Counted from the stretch's first letter, positions 18,871 through 27,609 are shown. The stretch is 64,000 bases of DNA from Salegentibacter holothuriorum (GCF_900168045.1 NZ_FUYY01000003.1:310001-374000); one strand, 5' to 3'. Numbers and translations: made by a program. The notes: generated by a model not told the origin, from the letters alone.

Positions 18871-20073
18871 ATGAAGATTCAATATTTACTTTTTACTTGT
18901 ATATTACTAATTTCCTTTTTTAAGGCTAGTGCGCAAGATGTAACCACCAATAGTTTTGGGAATGGAATAATTAATTCAGTAGCAAAAGATAGTTCTTTTA
19001 GTATAAAATTTGGAGCTAGGTTTCAATCTTTATATATAAGTAATTGGCGAAATTCTGAATTTGAAGGTTTTAAATCTGAAAGTTCTAATTTCCTTATTCG
19101 TCGTGCCCGGTTAAAATTTAACGGCTTTGCTTACTCTCCAAAGTTGGAATATAAAATTGAGTTGGGCCTGTCTAACAGGGACATCTCAGGAGCTTCAGAA
19201 TTCACAAGTGGCGCACCCAGGTATGTACTTGATGCTGTTTTAAAGTGGAATTTCTTTGAGAATTTTGTGCTCTGGGCAGGACAGGCAAAACTGCCGGGTA
19301 ACCGCGAACGTGTGGTTTCTTCGGGGAATCTTCAGTTTGTAGATAGATCATTATTGAATAGTCAATTCAATATAGACCGGGACCTTGGTGTGCAACTACA
19401 TCATAAAATAAATCTTGGAAACCAGGTAGTAGTGAAAGAAGCCTTCGCACTTTCCCAGGGAGAAGGAAGAAATGTGGTTACAGGAAATTTAGGCGGTTAC
19501 CAATATACCGGCCGTTTAGAAGTTTTGCCTTTTGGGGAATTTAAAGACTATAGCGAGGCTTCACTTGAAAGGTATCAAACTCCTAAATTGGCCATTGGAG
19601 TCACCTATGATTATAATGATGAAGCTGTAAAAACCCGCTCTAATATGGGGGGATATATGTTTACCGAGAATGGGCTTCATCGTACCGATATTACCACTTT
19701 TTTCGCCGATTTTATGTTTAAATATAAAGCTTTATCTATACTAGGGGAGTTTGCTCATAGAGATGCAGATAAGCCAATTGCAGTAGAAGAAGATGGAACG
19801 CCAACCGGGGCAATTGTAAATGTTGGTAATGCAATTAACCTGCAGGGAGGCTATTTGTTAGATAACAATATTGAATTTGTAGGAAGGTTTACCAATGTTA
19901 ATGAAGATATACCGGGTGCACGTTTTCCTAATCAAAATCAATATACGCTTGGTATTTCTAAATATATATCAAAACATAAGCTTAAAGTCCAAACAGACGT
20001 AAGTTTTAATGATAACCCAGAACCGGCAATGAACAATATTGTATATAGACTGCAAATAGACTTACATCTATAA
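18871..20073 (+). CDS. Phosphate-selective porin O/P-type outer-membrane porin
   Basis: The protein has 400 residues from the ATG at 18871, chosen because it begins a clean signal peptide (MKIQYLLFTCILLISFFKASAQ); an upstream ATG at 18838 would add 11 residues before it. The body alternates polar and aromatic residues as in a 16- to 18-strand barrel and contains SNFLIRRARLKFNGFAYSPKLEYKIELGLSN, the signature opening of the O/P porin family. It ends in LQIDLHL with the expected hydrophobic beta-signal. It forms a channel for anions or another small solute. The promoter block links it to the downstream two-component system. Confidence 0.9.
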   Translation: MKIQYLLFTCILLISFFKASAQDVTTNSFGNGIINSVAKDSSFSIKFGARFQSLYISNWRNSEFEGFKSESSNFLIRRARLKFNGFAYSPKLEYKIELGLSNRDISGASEFTSGAPRYVLDAVLKWNFFENFVLWAGQAKLPGNRERVVSSGNLQFVDRSLLNSQFNIDRDLGVQLHHKINLGNQVVVKEAFALSQGEGRNVVTGNLGGYQYTGRLEVLPFGEFKDYSEASLERYQTPKLAIGVTYDYNDEAVKTRSNMGGYMFTENGLHRTDITTFFADFMFKYKALSILGEFAHRDADKPIAVEEDGTPTGAIVNVGNAINLQGGYLLDNNIEFVGRFTNVNEDIPGARFPNQNQYTLGISKYISKHKLKVQTDVSFNDNPEPAMNNIVYRLQIDLHL

Positions 20074-20168
20074 GCTTAAGTTTATTTAACCGGTGTAAGA
20101 TTTAGAAAGCTATTATATAGATCTTATTTTTTGATTGTTTTAATCTCCAATATTAATGACAATAGATT

Positions 20169-20846
20169 ATGAAAATTTTAATTATTGAGGATGAACAGGA
20201 TATGTTGCAGAATATGAAAGATTTTCTGGAAAAAGAAAATTTTATTGTAGAAACGGCCAATAGCATATTGCAAGCTCAGAATAAAATTGGGGTGTATTCC
20301 TACGATTGTATTTTGCTGGATATTAATTTAAAAGATGGGAGCGGGTTTAGTCTTTTAGAAGATCTCAAAAAAAAGAATATAGAGGATGGGGTTATTATTG
20401 TTTCAGCAAGAAATTCCCTGGATGATAAACTTGAGGGACTTAACCTTGGAGCCGATGACTATTTGGCGAAACCCTTTCATATGTCAGAACTAAATGCGCG
20501 GGTAAAAGCTGTATTAAGGAGAAGTCATTTTAAAGGAAACAACAAAATTAAGCTTGGAAACTTATGTGTTGATATTGACGAGCATAAAGTTGATATTGAC
20601 CAAACACCCCTTAATTTAAATAGAAAGGAATTTGAAATTCTATTATTTTTTGTTTCTAACCAAAATAGGCTTGTCAATAAATCTGCCCTTGCAGAACATG
20701 TATGGGGTGATCATATAGACCAGGCCGATAATTTTGAATTCATCTATTCCCAAATTAAAAATCTTAGAAAAAAACTAAAAGATGCCGGTGCTGAAATCGA
20801 AATTAAAGCGGTTTATGGGATTGGTTATAAATTGGTAGAAGCGTGA
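20169..20846 (+). CDS. OmpR-family response regulator
   Basis: The protein has 225 residues. The receiver has IIEDEQD, phospho-acceptor Asp51 (LLDINLKDG), VSAR and KPFHMSEL. The winged-helix DNA-binding domain (about 130-225) has LNRKEFEILLFFVSNQNRLV, AEHVWG and VYGIGYKL. Its last codon overlaps the kinase start by four bases (GTGA), so the two are translationally coupled. It is likely to act on the promoter block found before the porin and the PepSY lipoprotein; that link is inference. Confidence 0.95.
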   Translation: MKILIIEDEQDMLQNMKDFLEKENFIVETANSILQAQNKIGVYSYDCILLDINLKDGSGFSLLEDLKKKNIEDGVIIVSARNSLDDKLEGLNLGADDYLAKPFHMSELNARVKAVLRRSHFKGNNKIKLGNLCVDIDEHKVDIDQTPLNLNRKEFEILLFFVSNQNRLVNKSALAEHVWGDHIDQADNFEFIYSQIKNLRKKLKDAGAEIEIKAVYGIGYKLVEA

Positions 20847-22105
20847 AATTATTAAATTATACTACCAGTTATTTTGCTGCAATATTATTCCTTCTTTTAG
20901 GAATATGGGCAGTGATATTTTATGTCGAAATGCTAGATGAAATTTACGACAGCCTGGATGATGGTCTCGGTAATCAGAAAACGTTAATTATTAATCGGGC
21001 TAAAAACAATCCCGAAAATCTAAAGCGCTTAGATTTTCAAGACGGGAGTTATACCGTTAGGTCAATAAGTAATTCGCAAGCGATAACTTTTAAAGACTCT
21101 TACCGCGATACACTTATGTATATGCATAATGAAAATGATTTTGAACCGGTTAGATTATTGGAGACTGTATTTAAAGAAGGTGATAAATTTTATAAGTTGA
21201 AAATTATCACTTCTATGGTAGAGGAAGACGATTTAATAGAAGACCTATTATTTTCTCTAATCCTACTTTATTTAGGTTTAATTTTAAGTATTGTTTTGCT
21301 CAACAACTTAATCCTTAAAAAAATATGGAATCCGTTTTATAGCCTTCTACACCAACTAAAAAACTTTAGGCTGGAAAAAGATCAGAAAATCAATACTGTT
21401 TCTTCAAATATAGATGAATTCAATTTGCTAAATACACGAATAGAACAAATGCTTGATAAATCTATTTCAAGTTATAATAGCCAGAAACAATTTATTGAAA
21501 ATGCGGCTCACGAATTGCAAACTCCTTTGGCAATTAGTATCAATAAACTAGAACTTCTCGTAGAGCATGAGGAGCTTAATGAGCAACAAATTGAATTAGT
21601 GGCTTCGGTTTTAAATAATTTGGAAGGATTAACCCGAATGAACAATTCTTTATTGTTGCTTTCCAAAATAGAAAACCAGCAATTCCCAGATGAGCAAGAG
21701 ATAGATTTCAATGATCTTATAACGAACCTGAAGCACGATTATAAAGACCTGGCCGGTCACAAACAAATGGAAATTAAAATTGAGAGCACTTCAGTATTAA
21801 AATATACTATGAATAAAGGCCTGGCAAGAATTTTACTTTCTAATTTACTTAAAAATGCGATTATACACGGCGAAAAAGGAACCGAAATTAATGTAATGAT
21901 TTCAGTAAATAGCTTTAGAATAAGTAATTCTTCCAAACATGGTGCTTTAGATACTACCAGGGTATTTTCCCGATTTCAGAAAAATCCGGGGTCTAAGAAT
22001 TCTACCGGAATTGGATTGGCTATTGCAAAAACCATAGCCAAAAAGTACCAACTTCAACTAGATTATACTTTTACCCAGGAACATAATTTTCATCTTTATA
22101 AATAA
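20843..22105 (+). CDS. Sensor histidine kinase
   Basis: The protein has 420 residues and starts at GTG 20843, which overlaps the regulator stop. Two membrane helices (TSYFAAILFLLLGIWAVIFYV near residue 10 and LLFSLILLYLGLILSIVLLNNLIL near 137) bracket a periplasmic sensor region of about 105 residues. The H-box is ENAAHELQTPL with His223. The ATPase part has NLLKNAIIHGEK (N-box) and STGIGLAIAKTIAKKY (G2). The classic DxGxG G1 box is poor here (FRISNSSKHGALD), a known variant of this group that still has the N and G2 boxes. It works with the regulator at 20169. Confidence 0.93.
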   Translation: MKLLNYTTSYFAAILFLLLGIWAVIFYVEMLDEIYDSLDDGLGNQKTLIINRAKNNPENLKRLDFQDGSYTVRSISNSQAITFKDSYRDTLMYMHNENDFEPVRLLETVFKEGDKFYKLKIITSMVEEDDLIEDLLFSLILLYLGLILSIVLLNNLILKKIWNPFYSLLHQLKNFRLEKDQKINTVSSNIDEFNLLNTRIEQMLDKSISSYNSQKQFIENAAHELQTPLAISINKLELLVEHEELNEQQIELVASVLNNLEGLTRMNNSLLLLSKIENQQFPDEQEIDFNDLITNLKHDYKDLAGHKQMEIKIESTSVLKYTMNKGLARILLSNLLKNAIIHGEKGTEINVMISVNSFRISNSSKHGALDTTRVFSRFQKNPGSKNSTGIGLAIAKTIAKKYQLQLDYTFTQEHNFHLYK

Positions 22106-22156
22106 AAGGTTTCACTAGTAAATAAATACTACCATTTATTAATTCCAGGTTTATTC

Positions 22157-22178
22157 CAGTTTTGTAATTCATCTTTGT
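22157..22178 (+). promoter_or_regulatory. Shared promoter block before PepSY lipoprotein
   Basis: The block CAGTTTTGTAATTCATCTTT(GT) lies 23 bp before the start codon of the PepSY lipoprotein and matches the porin promoter block at 18752-18773 at 20 of 22 positions. The CATCTTTG end can act as a -7 element, and the CAGTTTTG part is a candidate regulator site abutting it. The block interrupts an otherwise contiguous operon and suggests a separate start for the lipoprotein. Confidence 0.5.
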
Positions 22179-22200
22179 TTAAAATTTAAAAACAATAAAA

Positions 22201-22644
22201 ATGAAAAAGATAACTTTTCTGGTACTGGCTATAGCTATGGTTTTTACCGCTTGTGAGGACGATGATTTGCGAAATTCAGATATTCCATCTGTAGTACTTA
22301 ATGGATTTACTGAAAAATTCACTAAAGCTACTAATGTGGAATGGGAGAAAATGGCAGATGTATTTGAAGCAGAATTTGAAGTAGATCGTGTAGAATATAA
22401 TGCTATTTTAAATTTAGACGGAACTATTGTGAAGTATAAATACACTATTTCCTATGATGCGCTTCCGCAAGCAGTTCAAGCATCAATTACCGCAGATTAT
22501 GATAGCACAAAAATTGATGACATAGAATTAATTCAAATTTCTGAAATGAGCTATTATCAGGTTGAATTTGATGCAGAACCTAATGATAACAAGATAATTT
22601 TTGAAAAATCTGGAGAGACTGCTAATGATGTTGCTCCCTGGTAA
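22201..22644 (+). CDS. PepSY-like lipoprotein (DUF2874 type)
   Basis: The protein has 147 residues with a lipoprotein signal (MKKITFLVLAIAMVFTAC, Cys18) followed by acidic residues. The mature part matches the PepSY-like fold: a helix with VVLNGFTEKFTKATNVEWEKMADVFEAEFEVDRVEYNAILNLDGTIV, then a second unit LPQAVQASITADYDSTKIDDIELIQ. It ends in an unusual TANDVAPW tail. Such proteins are often found beside two-component systems and may bind the sensor or an extracytoplasmic signal. The gene follows the kinase by 95 bp and has its own conserved promoter block. Confidence 0.85.
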   Translation: MKKITFLVLAIAMVFTACEDDDLRNSDIPSVVLNGFTEKFTKATNVEWEKMADVFEAEFEVDRVEYNAILNLDGTIVKYKYTISYDALPQAVQASITADYDSTKIDDIELIQISEMSYYQVEFDAEPNDNKIIFEKSGETANDVAPW

Positions 22645-22662
22645 TAACTAAAAATAAAGCAA

Positions 22663-23520
22663 ATGCTAAACAAAATTGCAATCTTAATCGTAGCAGGAGT
22701 ACTAGGTCTTGCAAGCATAATACTCTATAGTTATAATGAGTTTGTAACTATAGATGAGCTTCAGGATAAATCTGTAGCTTATAAAATTATTAATAAATGG
22801 CAGCTACCAGAAATTCTTGATGAGGTATCTGGCATAGATTGGATAGGGGATAATAAAATCGCTTGCATACAGGATGAAGATGGTGTGATTTTTATATTCA
22901 ACCTGGAAACCTCAAAAGTGGAACAAAGTATAACATTTGCCGGCTCCGGAGATTATGAAGATATACGTATAGTAGGGAATACCGCTTATGTTCTGCGAAG
23001 TGATGGGGAAATTTTTGAGGTAAAAGGTTTTTTATCTGAAACCCCAAAAACTATTAGTTACGCTAATTTTTTAACCGAAGATCATAACCTGGAAAGCCTG
23101 GCGTGGGATAAAAAGAACAATAGTTTGTTGCTTGCTATAAAAGATAGAGAGCCTGGAGATGATACTTATAAGGGTGTTTATAAATTTTCTTTGAGCACTA
23201 AAGAATTACAGAAAAAGCCTGAGTACCGTCTTTATATGGAAGATGAACTTCTAAAAGACAGAAAGGCTAAACCTCGTAAAAAATTAGAACCTTCTGCGCT
23301 GGCGATACATCCTGTAAACAACAATTTTTATATTCTAGATGATAGAACCCCACAATTAATAATTGCCGATGGCAATATGAAAATGAAAAAACGCTTTGCA
23401 TTGCGTGAAGAAGATTTTGAGCAGGCTGAAGGGCTTACGTTTAGCAAAGACGGAAGGTTGTTTATTTCTAATGAAGGGAAAGGTGGAAAGGCGAACATTC
23501 TTGAGGTGGTTTTTAAATAG
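22663..23520 (+). CDS. SdiA-regulated-like protein
   Basis: The protein has 285 residues. A single N-terminal hydrophobic segment (IAILIVAGVLGLASIILYSY) anchors or exports it. The rest is a beta-propeller-like domain with EVSGIDWIGDNKIACIQDEDGVIFIFNLET, NLESLAWDKKNNSLLLAIKD, PSALAIHPVNNNFYILD and AEGLTFSKDGRLFISNEG, the repeat signature of the SdiA-regulated family (YjiK-like). Molecular role is not established. It lies 18 bp after the PepSY lipoprotein and 4 bp before the next gene, so it is in the same operon. Confidence 0.85.
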   Translation: MLNKIAILIVAGVLGLASIILYSYNEFVTIDELQDKSVAYKIINKWQLPEILDEVSGIDWIGDNKIACIQDEDGVIFIFNLETSKVEQSITFAGSGDYEDIRIVGNTAYVLRSDGEIFEVKGFLSETPKTISYANFLTEDHNLESLAWDKKNNSLLLAIKDREPGDDTYKGVYKFSLSTKELQKKPEYRLYMEDELLKDRKAKPRKKLEPSALAIHPVNNNFYILDDRTPQLIIADGNMKMKKRFALREEDFEQAEGLTFSKDGRLFISNEGKGGKANILEVVFK

Positions 23521-23524
23521 AGAT

Positions 23525-24223
23525 ATGCAGAAAAAAGAAGAAAGTACCAGCGTAAAAAAGAGTAAGCTGCCTTTAATATTTTCTACCATTGTAATTGTAA
23601 TTCTTGTTGGAGGTTACTTTTTTATACCTTCCTTGAATGAGTTTTTTAATGAAGCCTGGGCGGTTCTTACCAGTAATGACAAGCAAAAAATAGAGGCCTG
23701 GGTTTCAGATTTTGGATGGATAGGTCCACTAGTATTAATTATAGCTATGATCGCACAAATGTTTCTTTTGGTAATTCCATCGGTGGCATTAATGATAGTT
23801 TCTATATTGGCTTATGGGCCAATAGGAGGGAGCTTAATTGTTTTTGCAGCTATTTATTGTGCATCTTCTGTAGGGTATTTTATTGGGCGTTATTTTGGCC
23901 CCGTAATCGTTCAAAAACTTTTAGGACCCAAAACTGAAAATAAAATAAGTGACTTTTTAGATGATTATGGTTTTTGGGCAGTAATTGTAACCAGGATTAA
24001 TCCATTTTTAAGCAATGATGCTATTAGTTTTGTTGGCGGAATTTTGAAAATAGGCTATTGGAGGTTTATTGGTGCAACATTAGTGGGAATAAGTCCGCTT
24101 ACTGTTTTTATAGCACTAATAGGAGATAGCACCCAGCAATTAAAATCGGGTCTATTATGGGGTTCCCTGGTTAGTTTAGTACTTTTTATCTTATATATTT
24201 ATTGGGATAAAAGGAAGCGTTAA
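23525..24223 (+). CDS. TVP38/TMEM64-family (VTT domain) membrane protein
   Basis: The protein has 232 residues. I choose the ATG at 23525 because the open frame upstream overlaps the previous gene in another frame and carries no family sequence. There are about five or six membrane segments. The VTT/SNARE-associated core is seen in GPLVLIIAMIAQMFLLVIPS, GGSLIVFAAIYCASSVGYFIGRYFG, GFWAVIVTRINPFLSNDAISFVGGILK and YWRFIGATLVGISPLT. Proteins of this family (YdjX, YdjZ, DedA relatives) may scramble or flip lipids. It ends the operon beginning with the regulator gene. Confidence 0.9.
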   Translation: MQKKEESTSVKKSKLPLIFSTIVIVILVGGYFFIPSLNEFFNEAWAVLTSNDKQKIEAWVSDFGWIGPLVLIIAMIAQMFLLVIPSVALMIVSILAYGPIGGSLIVFAAIYCASSVGYFIGRYFGPVIVQKLLGPKTENKISDFLDDYGFWAVIVTRINPFLSNDAISFVGGILKIGYWRFIGATLVGISPLTVFIALIGDSTQQLKSGLLWGSLVSLVLFILYIYWDKRKR

Positions 24224-24265
24224 TGCAAAGATGATTGTCCGTTTAAATACCTAAGCTTAGTTTTT

Positions 24266-24324
24266 GTCACCTTGAGCTTACTCGAAAGGTTAAACAAAAA
24301 CGGCTTGATTACGCTTGACGTGAC
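24266..24324. repeat. Imperfect inverted repeat, REP-like
   Basis: GTCACCTTGAGC (24266-24277) is partly complementary to GCTTGACGTGAC (24313-24324). The sequence GTCACCTTGAGC followed by TTACTCGAAAGG resembles the REP-like GTCA-CC-TGAG family often seen between flavobacterial genes. Confidence 0.5.
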
Positions 24325-24456
24325 CATTTTAGTTCAAATTTTTTTTAGTTGCCTTGCGAGACAAACCTAATGCAAAGTATTAAAAAGATAAAAAACTAAA
24401 AGTTTGCCAGGCTATTTTATCGTTTTAAACTGAGGAAAGTTTACAATGTTGAAAAG

Positions 24457-24488
24457 AAAATAGCGGAGATTAATCCCCGCTATTTTTT
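24457..24488 (+). terminator. Terminator after VTT gene
   Basis: The 10-bp stem AAAATAGCGG (24457-24466) with CCGCTATTTT (24477-24486) is followed by further T residues. It lies 230 bp after the VTT gene, and A residues on the other side would let it also end the PUL transcript. Confidence 0.8.
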
Positions 24489-24600
24489 ACTCGATAATCG
24501 AGATTGAATGCTCTGAGGCTTGCCTCGAAATCAAATTATATTTTTCAATATTAATGCTTCGTGTGCTTGCTCCGAAGTAGTTTACTTGATAATTGAGATT
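24486..24600 (+). repeat. Dispersed palindromic repeat, copy 4 (type unit)
   Basis: This full unit of about 95 bp starts TTTACTCGATAATCGAGATT and has three palindromes: CTCGATAATCGAG, CGAGGCTTGCCTCG (here with one T for C) and GCTTCGTG..GCTTGCTCCGAAG. A second start, TTTACTTGATAATTGAGATT, follows at 24581-24600, so the unit is ready to repeat in tandem. It differs from the copy at 60443 at only two positions in about 100 bp. Confidence 0.9.
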
Positions 24601-24624
24601 TAAAAATTTTCAGGCTTTATTGGT

Positions 24625-25218
24625 TTAAAGCTCTTGAACTTTAATATTTCTCCAGTAAACTTTAATTCCGCCTCCATCGTGAATCTGTAGTGCTATTTTT
24701 CCATTAGCAGCTCCAATTTTTTCATCAGAAAAATCAACCATTTCCACGCCGTTTAGCCAGCTGGTCACCTTGTTGCCTTCTACTTTTATTTTTAACTTGT
24801 TCCATTCTCCATATTTAAGGGCGTCTTCTTTTTCAGGGTCTGGTTTAATCAACCAACCACGTCCGTAAGATTCATAAATACCACCGGTGTGAAGGTTAGG
24901 TGGAGCTACTTCTACCTGCCATCCGGTTATTTTGGTACCGTCAATTTCAGAGCGTATAAATACACCACTATTTCCATCTGCCTCCTGTTTAAACTCTAAA
25001 TTCAGCTCAAAATTCTTGTAATTTTCATCTGTAGCAAGATATCCATACGCTTCATCAGGACCACTTTCAGAGATTAACAAACCATCTTCAACATACCATT
25101 TTTCGGTACCGTGTATTTTCCATCCGTCAAGATTTTCTCCATTAAAAAGTTCTTTTCCAGATTGGCAACTGGTAAATGCGATGCTAAGTAAAATAGCAAC
25201 TAAACTAATTTTTTTCAT
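24625..25218 (-). CDS. DUF1080 3-keto-glycoside hydrolase lipoprotein
   Basis: The protein has 197 residues with lipoprotein signal MKKISLVAILLSIAFTSC (Cys18). The single DUF1080 domain has all usual landmarks: LFNGENLDGWKIHG, WYVEDGLLIS, NFELNLEFKQEADGNSGVFIRS, GWQVEV, YGEWNKLKIKVEGNKVTSWLNG and GKIALQIHDGGGIKVYWRNIKV. The Pfam family is described as 3-keto-disaccharide hydrolase and cleaves glycosides after oxidation at C3. It is the shorter of two such genes at the end of the PUL and is 55 bp from its neighbour. Confidence 0.9.
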   Translation of the reverse strand: MKKISLVAILLSIAFTSCQSGKELFNGENLDGWKIHGTEKWYVEDGLLISESGPDEAYGYLATDENYKNFELNLEFKQEADGNSGVFIRSEIDGTKITGWQVEVAPPNLHTGGIYESYGRGWLIKPDPEKEDALKYGEWNKLKIKVEGNKVTSWLNGVEMVDFSDEKIGAANGKIALQIHDGGGIKVYWRNIKVQEL

Positions 25219-25273
25219 GTTCTAAATTGTTTTTAATATTATTTAGCCAACTAATCCATGGCCTAAATAAGGT

Positions 25274-26083
25274 TTATAATTTTTTAATTTTAATATTCTT
25301 AAACCAAATAGGGCTGGCGTGGTCCTGTAAACCTATATAGCCAGATTTAAACTTTGCATAATCGGGACTGTCTTTCCATTTTCCCGAATCTCTTTTTTCT
25401 TGCCAGTCTTGAGACTGCGGATTAAAAGAAAGCATCATTTCTCCATTTAGCCAATGTTCTACCCGTTCTGGGGTATATACAATTTTGCTGGTATTCCATT
25501 CACCCACAGGATTTAACTGTTTTTTATCGGTATCTGGTGCGTACATGGCATAATCGGCTGCTGTTTTGTTAAGTGGTTTTAATTCTGAAAGATTTTCGGT
25601 GTGGCCCAAACTCTTATTATAGCTGGTTAGATCATGGATTTCCTCATAGTTTTCGTCGTCTATAAGCTGGTATTCCGGGGCTACTTTTGCAGGATTTGCA
25701 TAGCCTTCTTTTACGTGATAAAAAATCCCGCTATTGCCTCCTTCGGGAAGTTTCCACTCCAGGTAAAGTTCAAAGTTATCAAACTCTTCGGCACCATAAA
25801 TAATATCACGTCCTCCTGTGTAGTCTTCTTCCTTGCCTAGCTTGGTTTTGTAGGTTAATACACTGTCTTCTATTACCCAACCCGGGGGCATTTCTTCTTC
25901 ACCATAACCTCTCCAGCCATCCAGGCTGCTACCGTCAAATAAATACTGCCAATCTTTATCTTTTTGCTGAACTTCAGCAGTATTTTCCTGATTCTTAGTT
26001 TCGGATTGCTCCTGTTTTTTATCTGAATTTTTGCAGGCTATGGTTGAAGCGGCCAACAGCATGCATATCATTATTTTTTTCAT
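25274..26083 (-). CDS. DUF1080 3-keto-glycoside hydrolase lipoprotein, long form
   Basis: The protein has 269 residues with lipoprotein signal MKKIMICMLLAASTIAC (Cys17) and a Glu/Gln/Lys linker of about 25 residues. The DUF1080 domain shows WQYLFDGSSLDGWRGYG, FDNFELYLEWKLPEGGNSGIFYHV, PEYQLIDDENYEE, GEWNTSKIVYTPERVEHWLNGEMM and GYIGLQDHASPIWFKNIKIKKL. It is longer than the neighbour at 24625 through an insert around residues 145-180. The pair probably acts on different linkages or on different steps. It lies in the PUL after the oxidoreductase gene, with a hairpin at 26105-26139 in the gap. Confidence 0.9.
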   Translation of the reverse strand: MKKIMICMLLAASTIACKNSDKKQEQSETKNQENTAEVQQKDKDWQYLFDGSSLDGWRGYGEEEMPPGWVIEDSVLTYKTKLGKEEDYTGGRDIIYGAEEFDNFELYLEWKLPEGGNSGIFYHVKEGYANPAKVAPEYQLIDDENYEEIHDLTSYNKSLGHTENLSELKPLNKTAADYAMYAPDTDKKQLNPVGEWNTSKIVYTPERVEHWLNGEMMLSFNPQSQDWQEKRDSGKWKDSPDYAKFKSGYIGLQDHASPIWFKNIKIKKL

Positions 26084-26104
26084 TTGGTATTTTTTAAGTT
26101 GAAA

Positions 26105-26139
26105 CCGGGTAGGGGATACTTTTAAGGTTCTACTACCCG
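26105..26139 (-). terminator. Intercistronic hairpin in PUL
   Basis: CCGGGTAG (26105-26112) pairs with CTACCCG (26133-26139) in the gap between the oxidoreductase and first DUF1080 gene. The minus-strand exit has no U-tract, so it may be a processing or stability element rather than a terminator. Confidence 0.4.
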
Positions 26140-26181
26140 TTTTTAAAACTATTTTATTCCACTTTAATTAGTGTTATTGGT

Positions 26182-27528
26182 TTAACCTAATTTCATTTTT
26201 TCCGGATCCCAGTTTATAAATTCATTCTTTTTATAACTTTCGTTGCATAATAAAGCCGGTGCCGCTGCACGGAATCCAAAAACAGGGTCTTCTGCTACCG
26301 AGCCATTTTCACGGATTGCTGTAAAGAAATTTGCAAAATGATCATAGTGAGCACCTTTGTAGCCATCTTGAGCATCATATACTGTCGTTAAAGGTGGCAG
26401 CATCTTTTTTCTATTAGGTCTACTTGATTCATTTTTCGCTTTTTCGGCTAAAAATGGATCATCACTATTTCCTCCTGCATTACGTTTTAAGGTTACACGG
26501 TCCCATTCTACGTCCATAGAGCCTTTACTGCCCACAAGTTTTAAATAAGTACTGCCACTTGTTCCATCTACAAAATTGCAACGTAGGGATAGATTAAATG
26601 CAGGGTGTTGTTGCGAATCTGGATAATCAAACATACCTAAAAGCACATCTGGTACTTCCCGCCCATCATTCCAGTGACGTAATCCACCGCTGGCCGCAAT
26701 TTTATTAGGACCGTAAGAGTTGGTGATAAAATGAAGGCTGGAAAATAAATGTACAAATAGATCACCTGCCATTCCTGTTCCGTAATCAAGATAGTTTCGC
26801 CATCTAAAGAATTTCAGCGGGTCAAACGGTTTATCTTCGCTTATAGAAATATATTTCTCCCAATCTACAGTTTGGGTAGATGCATCATTGGGTATAGGAT
26901 ATTGCCAGGCACCAAGTGCCGAATTTCTGGCCCAAAATCCTTCAGCATAATTAAGTGTTCCTATAGCACCGGCAGCCAGAAGTTCTTTAGCTTTTTCATT
27001 ACCTAAAGAAGACATCCCCTGACTTCCTACCATAAAAATCTTCCCTGATTTCTTCCAGGCTTTAATAATATCCTGCCCTTCATCAATATTGTGAATCAAA
27101 GGTTTTTCACAGTACACATGCTTGTCTGCATTTAGGGCATCAACACTTATTTTTTTATGCCAAAAATCGGGGGTGCCAATAATAACCGCATCAATATCAC
27201 TGCGTTTTAGTACGTCTTTATAATCTTTAGTAAGAAACAAACTGCTACCCCAGCGTTGTTTAGCATCTTCTAAACGGCCATCGTATAAATCGCAAACCGC
27301 TACAAGTTCTATATTATCGTGCTCTAATGCCGTATTGGTATCGGCAACCCCCATTCCTCCTGCACCTATTAAAGCAATTTTTAAGGTTTTATTATTGGCT
27401 TTTGCCATTTTTCGCTTTAGAATACTAACATTTTGCGTTTCTGCAGCAAAAGTAGAGGGCAAAATGGCTGCTGTTGCACCTGCAATTCCTAGATTTTTTA
27501 TAAAGGAACGTCTGTCTTTTTTTATCAT
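26182..27528 (-). CDS. Gfo/Idh/MocA oxidoreductase with Tat signal
   Basis: The protein has 448 residues. It opens with DRRSFIKNLGIAGATAAILPSTFA, a twin-arginine signal, so the folded NAD(P)-bearing enzyme is exported. The Rossmann domain starts with IALIGAGGMGVADT and has EHDNIELVAVCDLYDGR and the catalytic-lysine motif HVYCEKPL. The C-terminal domain carries GDLFVHLFSSLHFIT. Related secreted enzymes in Bacteroidota oxidise sugars at C3, or act as glycoside hydrolases by transient oxidation. Placement before two DUF1080 genes supports C3 oxidation followed by hydrolysis. Substrate is unknown. Confidence 0.9.
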   Translation of the reverse strand: MIKKDRRSFIKNLGIAGATAAILPSTFAAETQNVSILKRKMAKANNKTLKIALIGAGGMGVADTNTALEHDNIELVAVCDLYDGRLEDAKQRWGSSLFLTKDYKDVLKRSDIDAVIIGTPDFWHKKISVDALNADKHVYCEKPLIHNIDEGQDIIKAWKKSGKIFMVGSQGMSSLGNEKAKELLAAGAIGTLNYAEGFWARNSALGAWQYPIPNDASTQTVDWEKYISISEDKPFDPLKFFRWRNYLDYGTGMAGDLFVHLFSSLHFITNSYGPNKIAASGGLRHWNDGREVPDVLLGMFDYPDSQQHPAFNLSLRCNFVDGTSGSTYLKLVGSKGSMDVEWDRVTLKRNAGGNSDDPFLAEKAKNESSRPNRKKMLPPLTTVYDAQDGYKGAHYDHFANFFTAIRENGSVAEDPVFGFRAAAPALLCNESYKKNEFINWDPEKMKLG

Positions 27529-27609
27529 AATTAAATTTTCGTTTTATTTTAATGAGTAAAATTAAAAATGCTTATGTTGGTCTTAACTATACTTTTTCTA
27601 TAAAAGCAA

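Larger units (their letters stand above)
24224..24624. other. Repeat-rich intergenic region
   Basis: This 401-bp gap between convergent transcripts holds no gene. It contains an imperfect inverted repeat (24266-24324), a strong terminator (24457-24488) and a full dispersed repeat (24486-24600). Confidence 0.7.

Noticed and set aside
23396-23524. Longer N-terminus for the VTT-domain protein
   Set aside because: The extension overlaps the SdiA-regulated-like gene in another frame and shows no family sequence; ATG 23525 fits better.
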